A stretch of 64,000 bases of DNA from Sebastes aleutianus (GCA_916700875.1 CAKAKS010000067.1:7715591-7779590); one strand, 5' to 3'. Counted from the stretch's first letter, positions 34,804 through 47,285 are shown. Notes: generated by a model from the sequence alone, not told the origin. Numbers and translations: made by a program.

Positions 34804-34879
34804 CTGGTACTCGTAGTTGTGTCGATGTCAGCCGTTAGTAGCTAGCTAACTGTCGGTATACTAGCTAACTGCGGTTACC

Positions 34880-35020
34880 ATGAATGATGTGAATAATCGT
34901 CTACAGCACAAGTTTCAAAGTCTGCCTTTTGAAGAGAAACGTGAGGTTAAACACCTCGGTATCCACCAGCCGCGGGGTATTGTTACGAACCAAACCTCTG
35001 GTGAAAATGATCACATTTAA
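34880..35020 (+). CDS. 46-residue ORF downstream of the CCAAT array
   Basis: ATG at 34880 in a good context (ACCATGA), TAA at 35018-35020. The product starts MNDVNNRLQHKFQSLPFEEK and is basic and glutamine-rich, with an 'LPFEEKREVKHLG' stretch. I recall similar phrases at the N-terminus of TTF/ZMYM-type, hAT-derived zinc-finger proteins in fish, but without a search this is only a suggestion. It could be a truncated first exon: the sequence after the stop stays protein-like for some 20 codons. Could equally be chance. Confidence 0.35.
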   Translation: MNDVNNRLQHKFQSLPFEEKREVKHLGIHQPRGIVTNQTSGENDHI

Positions 35021-36530
35021 CGGAGTGGTCTCCAGGACAACATGCTAACTGCTAGCTGGTCAGAGAAGACTCTAGTGAGTGTTTATTATTCCGAAGGGGA
35101 CTGTAACGGTACCTGGTGAAGAACAGGCTGTCAGGATCTCAAGCATCTTTCTGAGAGGATTACCAATCATGGAAGCAGCAGGACAACAGCAGTAAAATCT
35201 GACAAACATATAGCTACCCAAACTGACAGCACAAACAAACAGACAACAGAGAACAGGTAGCTATGGGCTCAGTCTGGTTATTATCACCTGTGTTACACTG
35301 GAAATGTGATCTTCTTATTATGCCAAGTTGTGTAATTTTCTGGTTTTGCATCTGTCCAAAGTTGTTGATGACCCATCATTTTCCCATATAAAACCCCACT
35401 GTGTGTGTGCGCGTGTGTTTGTGTGTGTGTGTGAGTGAGATGAATGCAGTGGAAAGCTTAAATATTCATCTGAATTTAAAATGTACAGATGCTTTTTACA
35501 TGATAGTATCTTCCCATTTAGAAATTCTTTCTACAAAATCCAATTAAAGGAGCCTCTGGCTGGTTTGAGTAGATGCCACTAGATGGCAGCCTTACCATTC
35601 AAAATGCATTTATGTTTTGATGCAAACTGTGATATTTCCTCACCAATGATCCTGGTGAGAAACTGCCCAGATGATGGGTTGCTTGTGATGGTGATTGCAA
35701 GCAAAAATGTAATTGCAGGTTTAATCCTCTGACATCAATGTCTCTTTTATAAAACCAATACAGTGAGATGTAAATAGTAAAGCTCTATGGTAAGTATAAC
35801 TTTGAGTTACTTGTAAAACATATACAGTATACCTTTACTTAGGTCACTTGAAATACTTTTACATTTTCTCATGTATTTTACATCCTGCATCACATCCATG
35901 TTGAGGCTGTAGTAATAACGCTGGCACCCCAGAAATGCCACAGCTGATACTGTATGAGAAATTACGTTTCATAGCAGTGGCAGACTGTAATAATGGAGAG
36001 TAAAGATTGATGCACGCCTGAGAAATTAGAGGCTGGCAGCTCTCTCCTACATGTTTTCTTCCATGTATTAAAGATAAGAACTTCCCCTGTAATGTAAAGC
36101 CTGATAAGAAAATGACACCTTACCTGGAACAATTTCCAACAATGGCTTTCAGATAATAAATAATGAATAATAAATTGCCACGCTAATGATCAAGTGATAA
36201 CAGTAACTACGTGGAACATTATTATCTCCATGCACTAATTGCTTCTTCATGATAGTGAAAGACAAGGTTTGTTTTAATATTCTGATGTACTCCTGGATCC
36301 CTGCTCAGGGGTGGTTTTATAAACCTTTGAATGGGGGTGGGAGGTAGTAAGGATGAGTCTTTTTGTAGTTGTTTTGCATTTCTTATCTTCATAGTTGTTT
36401 GACTGACTTCCCAACAAGAAATGTTAACAATCAGCTCATACAGAGGCTCTAGTCCAGCGGCCGGACTTTTGTGGTTGTTTTTAGGGATGCACTGATAAAG
36501 GATATCAAGCTGGATCGGGGATCGTTGACA
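35021..36530. other. Intergenic, no gene seen
   Basis: Apart from a (TG)n-like run at about 35401-35434, this is AT-rich unique-looking DNA without long ORFs, splice-bounded exons or RNA-like structure that I can support. Some of it may be conserved non-coding DNA; that needs an alignment. Confidence 0.5.
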
Positions 36531-36778
36531 ATGGCGGCGATCTATTCAATTCAATTCAATTCAATTTTTATATACTATCTATTATATACGTGAATTTTAA
36601 TTCCTGTTTAAGTTTCGACCACGTTTTTGCTGCATTAAAAAACTTTACACTTGAATTGAAATTCCTGTTAATTTTGAAGATTTTTGCAAAGTTGCTGGTG
36701 TGCGATTTATTATTTGAATAATAAATAACAATTCAGTGAATTTATATCTATGTATTTATTTGTTACATTTTGTTTTAG

Positions 36779-37420
36779 TTAAAGTGGCAGTAGGCAGTAT
36801 ATTTTTGGCATCGTTGGGCAAAAATTCCATAATAACCTTTCAGCATATTGTAATTCAAGTGCTCTGAGAGAAAACTAGACTTCTGCACCTCCTCATGGCT
36901 CTGTTTTCAGGCTTTAAAAAAGTCTAGCCCGTGACGGGAGACTTTGGCCAATCACAGGTCATTTCAGAGAGAGAGCATTCCTATTGGCTGTGCTCCGGTC
37001 TTGTGACCAGAACTTGGCGTTCCTTCATCAGATTTTACAATGGCGGCGGCGTCACAAACTTTCTAATTTTACAGCTAAACTGTGCACTACAAGATGATTC
37101 TGAAAACATTTGAGGTGAGAAATAGGCATTAACGTTACAGAATATTGATTCATATTTGATCAGCGCTGCCTAGTTTGACCGTTTGGTTGGAGTTCACGAG
37201 TGATTGACAGACGGCTCTCATAGACTTCAGATCAGCTCTTAATGCTTGTTTTCCTCCGGTATATGAAATCTTGCAGATACCGTTAAGAGCACCAGAGGAC
37301 ACAGAGGCACATGATTTTTTTCAGGTTACCTGTTTCATGTACTACTGTCACGATATAGCGTTTTATAAAAATAACTTTTTTTAATCATATTTGCTCCAAT
37401 CTCGTTGACTTCAGCTTTAA
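36779..37420. mobile_element. TTAA-flanked repeat, 'AGTGGCAGTAGGCAG' family
   Basis: TTAA lies at 36779-36782 and 37417-37420. The interior carries two ATTGG boxes ('ggccaatcacagg', 'cctattggctg') and 'atggcggcggcgtcac'. The right end is repeated at 434-512 of this window, so it is a dispersed family. It also holds a 60-codon chance ORF. Confidence 0.6.
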
Positions 37421-37451
37421 GAAAGCGATGTTTAAGTCAAGCCTGACATTG

Positions 37452-37700
37452 CCTTAAGCTGGGGACACACCAACCCGACATCAAAGAACTAGCGGCGACG
37501 AAGGCCGCCTGTTACGCAACCCCATGTCGCCTTGGTTTTGGCCGACTAGTTGCCCCCGAACACACTGCAAGGACTACAGCCGACGGCCAGTTAGCACGTA
37601 CGTTCTGCGCCTGCGTGAGAGGAAATAACTCCACACCAGCAGGTGGCGGTAGTCCGTATTAGTCATTCAAGAAGGAAAACGGGAAGACCAACGACTGTGG
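37452..37700. repeat. GC-rich dispersed repeat with an 'aggtggcggta' segment
   Basis: 'gctggggacacaccaacccg' followed by repeated 'gcggcgacgaaggccg' and 'gccgacggccagttagcacg' is a distinct GC-rich block. At 37640-37670 it carries 'aggtggcggtagtccgtatt', matching the element at the rabggtb 5' end. Non-coding. Confidence 0.5.
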
Positions 37701-37839
37701 ATAATATACAAGCCGTTGTTATGATACCTACATGAAACAAAGCGCTGTTTGCCTACCATTTTCACACCACCACCGCTTCATTCCAGATGGCCATGTCGCT
37801 GTGAAAATATCTGTGTATTGGAATGCTCATCATTCAGCA

Positions 37840-38450
37840 TGTTTTTGTTGTCGTTTTGCGTCTCTGTGGTTGTTTTGCATCTCTTTGTGGTTGTTTTTCA
37901 TCTCGTTGTAGACATTTTGTGTCCCTGTGGTTGTTTTGCATCTTTGTAGTGATGTTGTGTTACATTGTGGTTGTTTTATATCTTTTTGTGGTCGTTTTGC
38001 GTCTCTGTGGTCGTCTTGCGTCTCTGTGGTCGTTTTGCATCTCTGTGGTTGTTTTGCATTTCTGTGGTTGTTTTGTGTATCTTTGCAGTGGCTTTGCATC
38101 TCGTTGTAGACATTTTGTGTCCCTGTGGTTGTTTTGCATCTTTGTAGTTATGTTGCGTTACATTGTTGTTGTGTTATATCTTTTTATGGTCGTTTTGCAT
38201 CTCTTTGTGGTCGTTTTGCGTCTCTGTGGTCGTTTTGCGTCTCTGTGGTCGTTTTGCATCTCTGTTGTTGTTTTGCATCTCTTTGTAGTGGTTTTGCATC
38301 TCGTTGTAGACATTTTGTGTCTCTGTGATTGTTTTGCATCTTTGTAGTTATGTTGCGTCATGTTGTGGTTGTTTTATGTCTTTCTGTGGTTGTTTTGCAC
38401 CTCTTTGTGGTCATTTCACATCTCTTTTGTAGTCATTGTGTATGCACTTT
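37840..38450. repeat. Minisatellite with 19-21-bp units and ~199-bp higher-order period
   Basis: Units are variants of 'gtcgttttgcgtctctgtg'. A distinctive unit ('tcgttgtagacattttgtgt') recurs at 37903, 38101 and 38301, 198 and 200 bp apart, followed each time by the same sequence of variant units. The array is thus built of about three higher-order blocks. The long ORFs on both strands (up to 174 codons) are products of the repeat and are not genes. Confidence 0.9.
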
Positions 38451-38455
38451 TGCTT

Positions 38456-38606
38456 TTATTTGACAGTGTAGAGACAGAGACTGTAAATGGGGAGAGACAG
38501 AGGGGTATGACATGCAACAAAGGTCCCAAGGCTGGAGTCGTACCTGGGACATTGCGGCAATGTGGCACGCGCTGTAACCACACGGCTACAAAGATGCTCC
38601 CCTTTG
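38456..38606 (-). repeat. tRNA-derived SINE
   Basis: On the minus strand: box A-like 'tgtggttacagcgcg', box B-like 'ggtacgactcc', the tail 'tttgttgcatgtcatacccc', and the end 'acactgtcaaataaa'. This body and tail are characteristic of a widespread percomorph SINE. It interrupts the 3' side of the minisatellite: similar 'ggttgttttgtgtctctctg' units resume at 38,607. Confidence 0.8.
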
Positions 38607-38639
38607 CGGTTGTTTTGTGTCTCTCTGTAGTTGTTTGAT

Positions 38640-40070
38640 TGACTTTCCCACAAGAAATATTAAGTCACTTCATACAGAGTCCCTGGACCTGTATCTTTGT
38701 GGTCATTTTGTGTCTCTTTATGGTCGTTTTGCACCGCTCTGTCGTAATTGTGCATCTCTACCTACCAAGCCAGCTACCTACCATCTTCTGACTCTGGTTG
38801 GGGGGGGGCGGCAACAGGGGCCAGTCAGATACCAGGGAGGGGGCCCATGCCACCCCTCTGGCCCTGCTTCTGTTCCTGCTACATGCATGTTTCATCATGT
38901 GATATTCTCAGTGCAGCTTGGAACTGCACAAAATATAAAAATATATACTGGCAGCCCTGTGAGTTTTGTATTTATTTGTGTATTTATTTAGGCGATGGGG
39001 GAGCAATAATCTGTGGCCCCCCGGTGACTGGGCAGAGACAAACATGCTGGTTGTTAGGCTACTGAGAAACCCCACCGGCTCTCATTAGTGAGGAAGAGAG
39101 AGATGAAGAGAAAGACAGAAGGTGGGAGAGAGGAAAAAGAAAAGTGTGAATGAGAGAGAGAGAGAGGCAGAGAGTGAGGGGAACTACAGACAGAGAAACA
39201 GAAGCAGAAAGATAGATGGATGGATCACAGCATTCACCTCTCAGTCTTGTTTGTCTGCAAGGAAAGCCACAACCCCTTTTTTCCCTCCCTCTCCTCTTCT
39301 CAGTCTTGTCACCCTCTTGTTATCTCTCAGCACAAAATGCTGAGGATTAGTCCAGGCCACAGGGGCTGCAGCCAAATGCTGCTGAACCACAGGCACAGCA
39401 GACAATCATTTAATAAATGTTTAATTAAACCGCTGCAGTGTTGTGAGTGAATGTAGAGATGACTCACAAGTTTGGTGGAAAATGGAAATGCTTTTAAAAC
39501 GTCTCCACAAGAGATTTGTGTTAAACCTTTCACCCAGTCTGTGGTTATTATCAGGGACTGGCATGTACCAATTTGCCCTCACCAGCTCTGGCAAGGTGTG
39601 AATTTATAGCTCACTACTCTGGCATGGACTGAAGACTTTAGTTTGGAGAAAGTTTCCCCAGAATTCATAATTTACCTCATGTCACTGTGGAGTTTTTCCA
39701 CCCATCAAGTTACTACAGTTTCTGTTGACAGAGCAACAACTGCTCTGCTGGTGTGGCTGCTTTGGTCAAAGCTCTGCCGTCCTCTGACACACCTGTCACA
39801 CGTTCAGGTGTAAATATAGACAGTGCTTTGGTAAAAAGTGGAAGAATGTAAGGTGATGTCTAAAATCTCAAAACCAAAACAACTCTACAAAACCAACTCT
39901 CAGCAGCAGTCTAGCTGACGAAAAACAATACCCCTATACTGCCCTCAAAACAAATTGATCACTGAGCTCTGCTGAGGCCTCATGGGCCTTCTGTCTGTTA
40001 GAGAAAACACTGTCAAATATACCAGTTCATGTCAAAGATGAAGATTATATTACAGTTTACTTCACAGCTT
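38640..40070. other. Intergenic, no gene seen
   Basis: It contains further weak minisatellite-like units to about 38,750, a G-run at 38801-38808, and a purine-rich stretch at 39085-39215. No convincing exon or RNA gene. Confidence 0.5.
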
Positions 40071-40077
40071 ACTTTCA

Positions 40078-41370
40078 GGGAATAGTTCAACATTTTGGGA
40101 AATACATTTACTCGCTTTCTTGCAGAAAGTCAAATGAGAAGAACGACAAAGAGTATAGAAGCAAAGACGCGAAACTCTGCTTTTTTGACAACGGCCGCTA
40201 GATGGCGCTGCGGTAGCGCTGCCGCCATTTTGGACTGAAAATGCCAATGAGTCCATAGCCATGAATGTATAAAGAGACGTCTGCAAATCAGAAGATCATT
40301 TTTTTTTTTTTAAGGTAAATCAACTTCCCAGTACAAACTCTTAAATAGCCCTCATTTAAATCATTATGTCCTTAAAGTTGTAAAAATTAACTAACAGAAG
40401 AATCCAGAGTTATTTTCCTCGGCATAATGAACGTGCTTCAGACCCACAGGACTGCACCGCCTTGTACGCTCATATGACATATCCGGTTTAGCCAGCTTCC
40501 TGCTAGCTCTATGCCGCTGTAATAATGGATATATTGGCTGTAATTTATCACTTTTATTATCTTATAATACACCCATGGGCTGTATGCTGTCAGCCTGTAC
40601 CGTGGTGGATGTATTAACGTCTCTGTTCCCAAACAACCGGCTATCGGCCAGTAGCTAGTAGTGCTAGTACTAACAGACACAGTACAGTAAATAGTTATAA
40701 TACTATGCATATTTATAATATTTTTATTGTTCAACACAGGCCATTTCGTTAGAGAAATATGACAATAGAATAGAAATAATTTTGTTTTACTTTTTTACGG
40801 CCCTTTGTAGTTTCACTGGCGTCCGGTAGTCGCTTTCAGTCCAAAATGGCGGAGTCGTAGCTCTGCTGCTGGTCGCTGACGTTGCGATGGAATAAACAGT
40901 AGACTTTCACTTCAAGGAATATACAAAAGAAAGAAGGGTCATTTACGTCACAGAACTCACATTAGTGCCAAGCCAGTTGTATTCTACATGAATTTGATTG
41001 TAATAGAGGATTTTTGTTGTCAATAACTAACCAAACATCAAACTATTAATGATATTTAATCATATTTAGGTGGGCTAATGTTAGCCAGCAATTTCAATAA
41101 TGTTTCCTATTATTATCAGGAAGTAGCGCTATTCTAAAAATTAGAATAGTGTCACAATGACGTAATGGCCCTTCCTTCCTTTATATATTCCTTGGTTTTT
41201 ACACTTTGGTTTTTGTACGGATCAAACAAGATATAACTTCTTAATAAGTAAGTTTTAGTGGTGCTGGTAGATTGATTTTTTTTTTAACTTTCAGACAAAG
41301 TCAGGTCAGCTGTTTCCTTCTGCTTCCAGTCTTTACGCTAACCTAAACTAAGCTAAGCTAGTCCTATTTC
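40078..41370. repeat. Composite repeat: outer element split by an inner inverted-repeat region
   Basis: The left piece 'aatagttcaacattttggga' (40081) and right piece 'tccagtctttacgctaacct' to 'taagctaagctag' (41325-41360) are, from memory, the two ends of one teleost repeat. Between them lies other material: 'ccgccattttggactgaaa' (40220) recurs inverted at about 40,835. A pair of about 40-bp arms (40911-40950 and 41155-41195, 'ggaatata ... ttacgtca') is also inverted. Nested insertion is the simplest reading. Confidence 0.55.
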
Positions 41371-41374
41371 ATTC

Positions 41375-43090
41375 ATTCATTTGGAGTCGTGTTTGTGTCC
41401 ACCATGTGAATGTAAGTCCATCATTCATTCTCTTTTAGCTCTGTTATAGAGCGGTGCAGGGATGACGTATTTTTGTAAGCCAACCAGGAAGTTAGCATCG
41501 CCCTGGTTCCCTCGACAAAAAGCCAATGGGATTTTTCCATTGGCTTTTGGATTATTGCAGAAAATAAACTCTGTGGCAAAGAAAACCTGTTTATGATACT
41601 TACACGTCTTCTTCAGCAAGATAACCTCCACAAATGAACACCACCTATATGATTTTTGAAGTGAGAATGCAATCGGCAGAAGTAAAATACTAACGTTAGG
41701 CTATAAACGAACTACGCATGAGCGCGAGTATACACAACCAGGCTGTAGAGTAGAAAAGTCGCTGTGATGATGTTTAGTAGTCTCATTTAGCCACTTGTTA
41801 GCAACCACCTTTTCTAAGACACATAAAGGCTTCAAAATTCACAAGTGGAGTATTTACTGACGTATTTTATAGAACAAAACATTAAAATCTCTTCAGCTTG
41901 TGTTAACCACAGACCTTATTTCAGGCATCTAACTAAAAACCCATTAAAAAAAAACATTGACTGCCAGACGAGGGAACCATGAGTGCTAAAATGCAAACTC
42001 ATTTCTGGGTTTTAGGACTCATTCCTGTCACACTCTGTTGGTCTCCACCAACTCCTGAGGGAAGTACCTGTCTCTTGAGCTGCTAAATGCTCCACTGTGT
42101 TCACCAGCTAGTCGCTAACTGTGTCTGTCTGCTGTTGGGTGCTGAGCAGGTTTTGCACAGGTTTTTTTTTAGAGCTTTTTCAGTGAAAACTGAAAAAGCT
42201 GCCTGCTGAGAACAAAAAACTACGCTATGATGGGAGCGGTGAGAGTGAACCTAAACCATAAAGGTGCGATTCGGACAGCTTAACAATGAGCTGAAATCTG
42301 TAAACCAGAGGGGAGCTACAGATTCACATCGCTAGGAGCGACCCCTTTCACATTGTCTTGACATTGTTATTATAAAATGATGGATTATATTATTATAGAT
42401 GCTTTCAAATAAACAGCCAACAATAATTTACACCTAAAGATTAATGAAGGAATCTGAACATTTTGATCCTGAAGAATTCTCTCTTGACAACCCTATGATG
42501 ATGATCAATTTTTTTTCCATCATAAATTAGAAATCAAGAGAGAAAGCATTGTTTTACCGCTGCTGGAAAACTTACCTTGTTCTGTCACTGCTGGGCTGTC
42601 AAGAGCTTGAAAAATAATATTAACTCTCGTAGTACGTACAGTATTTATAAAATCCACTGTAAGTGTTCACGGCACAGTATTATATTTTATTAATTTATCA
42701 ACAACCATTGTTTTTCCAGGAGAACTCAACTGAGCTCCATCAAACAACAACCAGCCTGCTGTTTGAGCCCTGAACAGCTCCTCTTACACAGTGGGGGGGT
42801 TAACTGACTTGCTCAAGGGCAACACAGAATTTGAAGTTTTGTGTTTTACTGAAAATACTGTATATAATATCTATTTTTAACAGTTATTGATACAGGTGGA
42901 TTTCATGCTGAAATTTGAAGAAAGGTTTATTGTTGACCTTGACAACAGAAGCTGACAAAACAGTCGACCTCAAGGGGCTTTTAATAGCTGTTCTGGAGCT
43001 TTGGGTCACATCACATGATCTTCAGTGGCAGATGGAGTTGTTGCTCAGTTGTCGTGGCATTGTTGTTGCACTTAAAGGACTTCTTGTCCA
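41375..43090. other. Intergenic, no gene seen; one strong hairpin
   Basis: 42173-42184 (AGCTTTTTCAGT) pairs perfectly with 42189-42200 around a GAAA loop. Otherwise AT-rich DNA with no supported gene. Confidence 0.5.
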
Positions 43091-43097
43091 TGTTGGC

Positions 43098-43359
43098 TTG
43101 AAGGTACAGTGTGTAGGATTTGGCAACATCTAGTGGTGTGGTTGCAGATTGCAGAGTGCAAAACCGTGGTGACGACATTCGCCTCGCTCAGAGGCCATCC
43201 TTACCATAATAACACTACTTAAACAGCAACGGAAGTCAGATGGCGGCTGGCGGCTAACGAAAATGCAGCGATTCTGATTATACACTAATGAAAACATATG
43301 AATATTATATTACATTTCTGCTAATAGATCCCCTGAAATGTTACAGACTGTTCCTTTAA
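43098..43359. mobile_element. TTAA-type MITE, 'AAGGTACAGTGTGTAGGATT' family
   Basis: The left end TTGAAGGTACAGTGTGTAGGA and the right end TGTTACAGACTGTTCCTTTAA are imperfect inverted repeats of about 20 bp. The interior has 'acatctagtggtgtggttgc', which I recognise as a common teleost repeat. The left TTAA has decayed to TTGA. Confidence 0.65.
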
Positions 43360-43493
43360 TAGATGATCACATGATATCACATCTGCATTTAGGTGTACCT
43401 AAACAAATCTTTTTTTTATATTTTTGTTTGTAATCTAAGGTACTGTGACTGCTATATGAATGAGGAAATACCCAATAGGTATTATTCACAAAA

Positions 43494-43968
43494 CATTAAC
43501 ACAGTGGTGGAAGTCCTGCATTAAAAAAATCGCATTCAAGTAAAAGTACAGAAGTATTAGCATCAAAATGATCTACTTACAGTATTAAAAGTAAAAGTAC
43601 TCATTATGCAAAATGCCCCCACTCAGAGTGTTGTATGTATTCTGTGTTATTTATGCATTTATGTAAGCCACATTTCAATGTTATTAAGGTAGAGCTTATT
43701 TTAAGTACCTAATATAATGCTATGTAGTTTAATTTATAAGAAAACATAATATTTTTAAAGTAATCTGTTTTACATGTAAAATCTTGAATAGGAACCATTA
43801 ACTACATAAATGTAGTGCAGTAAAAAGTGCAATATTTCCCTCTAAACTGTTGTGGAGTAGAAGTAGAAAGTAACAGAAAATGGAAATACTCAAGTGAAAT
43901 AAAAGTACCTCAAAATTGTACTTAAGTATAGTACTTCAGTAAATGTACATTCCACCACTGCATTAATA
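43494..43968. mobile_element. 459-bp hAT MITE, 'CAGTGGTGGAA' termini, with target duplication
   Basis: The element is 43502-43960, ends CAGTGGTGGAA and TTCCACCACTG (perfect 11-bp inverted repeat up to the shared centre). The flanking 8-mers cattaaca and cattaata differ at one base. The interior consists of 'aaaagtac' words. Truncated relatives are at 7.5, 18.0 and 63.4 kb. Confidence 0.85.
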
Positions 43969-43974
43969 CAATAG

Positions 43975-46900
43975 TTAGTTAATTAGTTAGATATGTTATT
44001 TATTGTGTCAGCTCACACGGGCCTATAAGACACCAAAAAATATATTAATGATGTCAATGATAAAATTAAATAAAATACCATTGCTGTGGTGAAACATTTG
44101 TCAGACCTGAACATAACTTCTTAAATTACATTGCAAACAAAGAACTTCTGAACTCATGAGATCATGACGGACATTTTACTAAAAAGCGTAGTCCTTAAAT
44201 CATCATATAATGAGAGCTGACGCTCCTTTCTTTCCCATCAACACATCTAATCAGCAGGAGGCAGTAAAGTACAAATGCTGCACAGACAAACTGCATGGTG
44301 ATGGTGACATTTATCAGAGGGTTTGTTTTCTAGAGATACTGTCAAAAAGACACAATAAAATGACCGTAAAGCTACTCGAGGGCAAAATAAACGTAACATT
44401 ATGAATATAAATTAAGCTTGTGTTTTAGGATGAACTATTACACACATTATCAAAATGACACGGCGTGCAAAAGGACACGTGGTGGTAATTATATTTCAGT
44501 TTAGGCTTCTTTTCAGTGGCAGGAGAGACAAATCTGTCATTTTGAGTCAAGATGATTCATCCTGTTAAGCCTTCTTGGAAGCAGAGAAAGAACATGGGAC
44601 AGCAGCTTATCCGCTGTTCCTGTAGCTGGAGGCAATCTGATGTGCGAGTACATCCTCTGTACAGAGTTGTAGTCTGAAATGCTCCACTGGTGAGTGCAAG
44701 TGCTGCTCGAGTTACACTTTATTCAAGTCACAGTGACACTATACCTGTTCTAGAAAGCGACTATTAGATTACTACTAAATTTTGAATAGTTCATTAAAAG
44801 CTAATCAAGATGTTAGTTACACGAGAGCGGAAAATAAAACTGTCAAAGTCAAATCATTTGCAAATTACCTTTTTTCCATTTCATTTCTTTTTTCAAGAGT
44901 CTGCAGATAGTTCACATGTCTGTAATAGCAGAAGGACAAAGAGGACTGAATGGTGTAGACGTTTTTTAGACAGCAGAGATTACAGCTGAAGAAAATGGAA
45001 AAAGTGACTCTAAAAAGAGAGCGTTGGTGAGTTTTATGGACAAAACCAAGTTACACATAGCACTGCTCTGCTGGTAAATTTCCATGTGAGTTGTAGTTTT
45101 TTTCTGTTCTCACAAAGTAATCTTTTTTTTTTAATTTCTGTACGGGGCTGTAGTGGATGCTGATTTGTCTTAGAGTATGCTCCATAGCACTACTAGAGGT
45201 CAAATTCCACAGGATACCTGTAATCCAGTCAATCACAGGGCTGATGCATAGATAGACAGCCAGCCATTTACCGCTCACATTCACAGCTACGGGCGATTAC
45301 AGCCGCCAGTTGACCTAACCTGCATGAACTGTGGGAGGAAGCTGTAGGACCCAGTGAAAACTCACGCTGACACGGGGAACACAGGACCCTCAGTCTGAGA
45401 GGCACATATAATGTATATAACAATTGGATGTAGTCACTGTGATGTCACCCATTGGTTTGTGGACCGCGGTTTTTGAAGCCTTGAGTTTGGCATTTTGTCC
45501 GTTTCTGTCGACATCTTGGTTTTTTGGAAGTAAAAGTGACACGAAGTACAATCGAACGCCGAATAAGACATTTATAGGCGACCAAAATGTTACAATTAAC
45601 GTTCATGAACTGAAAACACACTTTCAAAGGGTTAAAGTTGTGAGACGAAAACACAAACAACTCCCAGACCGGACAACGCCGTGGTAGCGACCTGTCAATC
45701 ACAAGGTAGCCCCGCCCTAAAGCATCCTCTGCTTTATGGTCTATTTGACTCTAAATGGGACCATAATTTACTAAATGAACATCATGCTGTATTGAAATAG
45801 ACTTGAAACTAGCGATTGAGACAATAAACTCATGTTTACAATGTTTACTGAGGCAATAAATCAAGTGAGAAGTAGGATCATTTTCTCATAGACTTCTATA
45901 GTATCAGACTTCTTTTAGCAACCAGAGGAGTCGCCCCCCTGCTGGCTATTAGAAAGAATGCATGCAATGCAAGCACTTCACATTAGCTTCACTTTTCAGA
46001 CCAGACCTGGAGGTTGCCTCCTTTAATACATCAATAAAATATAATTTATCAACTGATTTAAACAAAGCTTGTAATGTTTATTATATGATTATTGTGTGTA
46101 TGTAAACAGCAATGAACATCATTAATCTTACCAGCCCTCATCCTCTCTCAAAGACGTTATTTGGCATTAAGGTTTACATCCACTAACGTGATTATTTCTT
46201 TGAGTAAAAGTTAGACTAAAACTCCAATCTACAGATTTCCTGTTACCTCCCTCTCTTTCCATCTCTTTGTCTTCAACTCCAGACCAGTCTCATCCACGCT
46301 GACAGACTGTGAAGAGCAACTTGTTTCCATCAGCTGGGAACCTCCACCGGTGTCTTTGTGCGTGCGTCTATCAGCACAGGAGGAGGGTTTCAGGCATCAT
46401 CACTCAGGCATCCACTTACTGGGCTCACTGGACTAAAGCCTGGGAACCAGACCAACGATGACCATTCTCATCAGGCAAATGGACCCAGGTACTCTGAAAC
46501 TGAAATCAGAGCCCTGCTTCACAGCGTGGTGTCCAGTATTTATAGACAAAAGCTCAGAGAGAAAAAGTACTGAAACGTCTCCGCTGTGCACATTTTTACA
46601 TTTATTTTTTTTACTGATGAGAGAGAAAAACCCGTAATGAGGTGAACCTGGTGGCACTTTGTTTTCTTCAAGTTATGACTAATAACTCTACGGTCCACCT
46701 GTCTCTGTCTTCCAGCACTTTCACACATAAACTTTAAAATAAACACATTGCATTTTTTAACAGAATTATGGTTTGAACTTTTAATCTTTAACTACTTTTG
46801 TTTTCACACTTTTTCATCTCATAAGGGTAAATTAAGTTTCTGGTCCCTGCAGGTAGTTTTTATCAGATCTAATCTAGAGTCTAATCAGTGATAGGTTTAT

Positions 46901-47055
46901 TAACTCATGTCTATATTTGTCTGAATCTTCAAAAATATGGACAAAGCAGAATTACACTGCCAAGCAAGAAGTTACCTGTGCAAAGTTTCTGTTTTAATCG
47001 TGTGCAATAAGTCCTTTTTAGCCATGCTAGTGATGTGGCTGTGGGGATGGCAGTG
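43975..47055. other. Intergenic, no supported gene
   Basis: Scattered short ORFs only. 46313-46573 is open for 86 codons and ends in a basic, protein-like tail, but its upstream frame has a stop 27 bp after the only good acceptor (46282), so I do not call it. 45.4-46.0 kb resembles a dispersed repeat ('atcacaaggtagccccgccc'). Confidence 0.4.
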
Positions 47056-47061
47056 TTGGTC

Positions 47062-47285
47062 GGTCAGTCAGTCAGTCAGTCAGTCAGTCAGTCAGTCGGT
47101 TGTTCTCCCACTTTTGTCCCAACTGAAATGTCTCAACAACTGTTGGATGGATTGCCATGAATTTTGGTTCACACATTTGTGTACCCCTGAGGATATATTG
47201 TTAAAACTGTCATTGTCTGGCTGTTCCTCATGCACCATCATCAGGTCAAAATTTGAATCATATTTTCCTTTTATTACCTGCTAAA
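47062..47285. repeat. (CAGT)n microsatellite and adjoining dispersed repeat
   Basis: About nine GTCA units at 47062-47098, then 'aaatgtctcaacaactgttgg', 'attgccatgaattttggttc' and 'ccctgaggat'. The latter phrases are a very common teleost repeat body. No gene. Confidence 0.7.

Noticed and set aside
37823..38347. 174-codon ORF and several overlapping ORFs on both strands
   Set aside because: They are translations of the 19-21-bp minisatellite; similar frames exist on both strands and the peptides are pure repeat.
38540..38600. Possible tRNA gene on the minus strand
   Set aside because: It is the head of a percomorph SINE with a recognisable tail; the cloverleaf is degraded.
46313..46573. 86-codon open stretch with a protein-like basic end
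   Set aside because: The frame has a stop just after the only good acceptor, there is no ATG in context and no partner exon.
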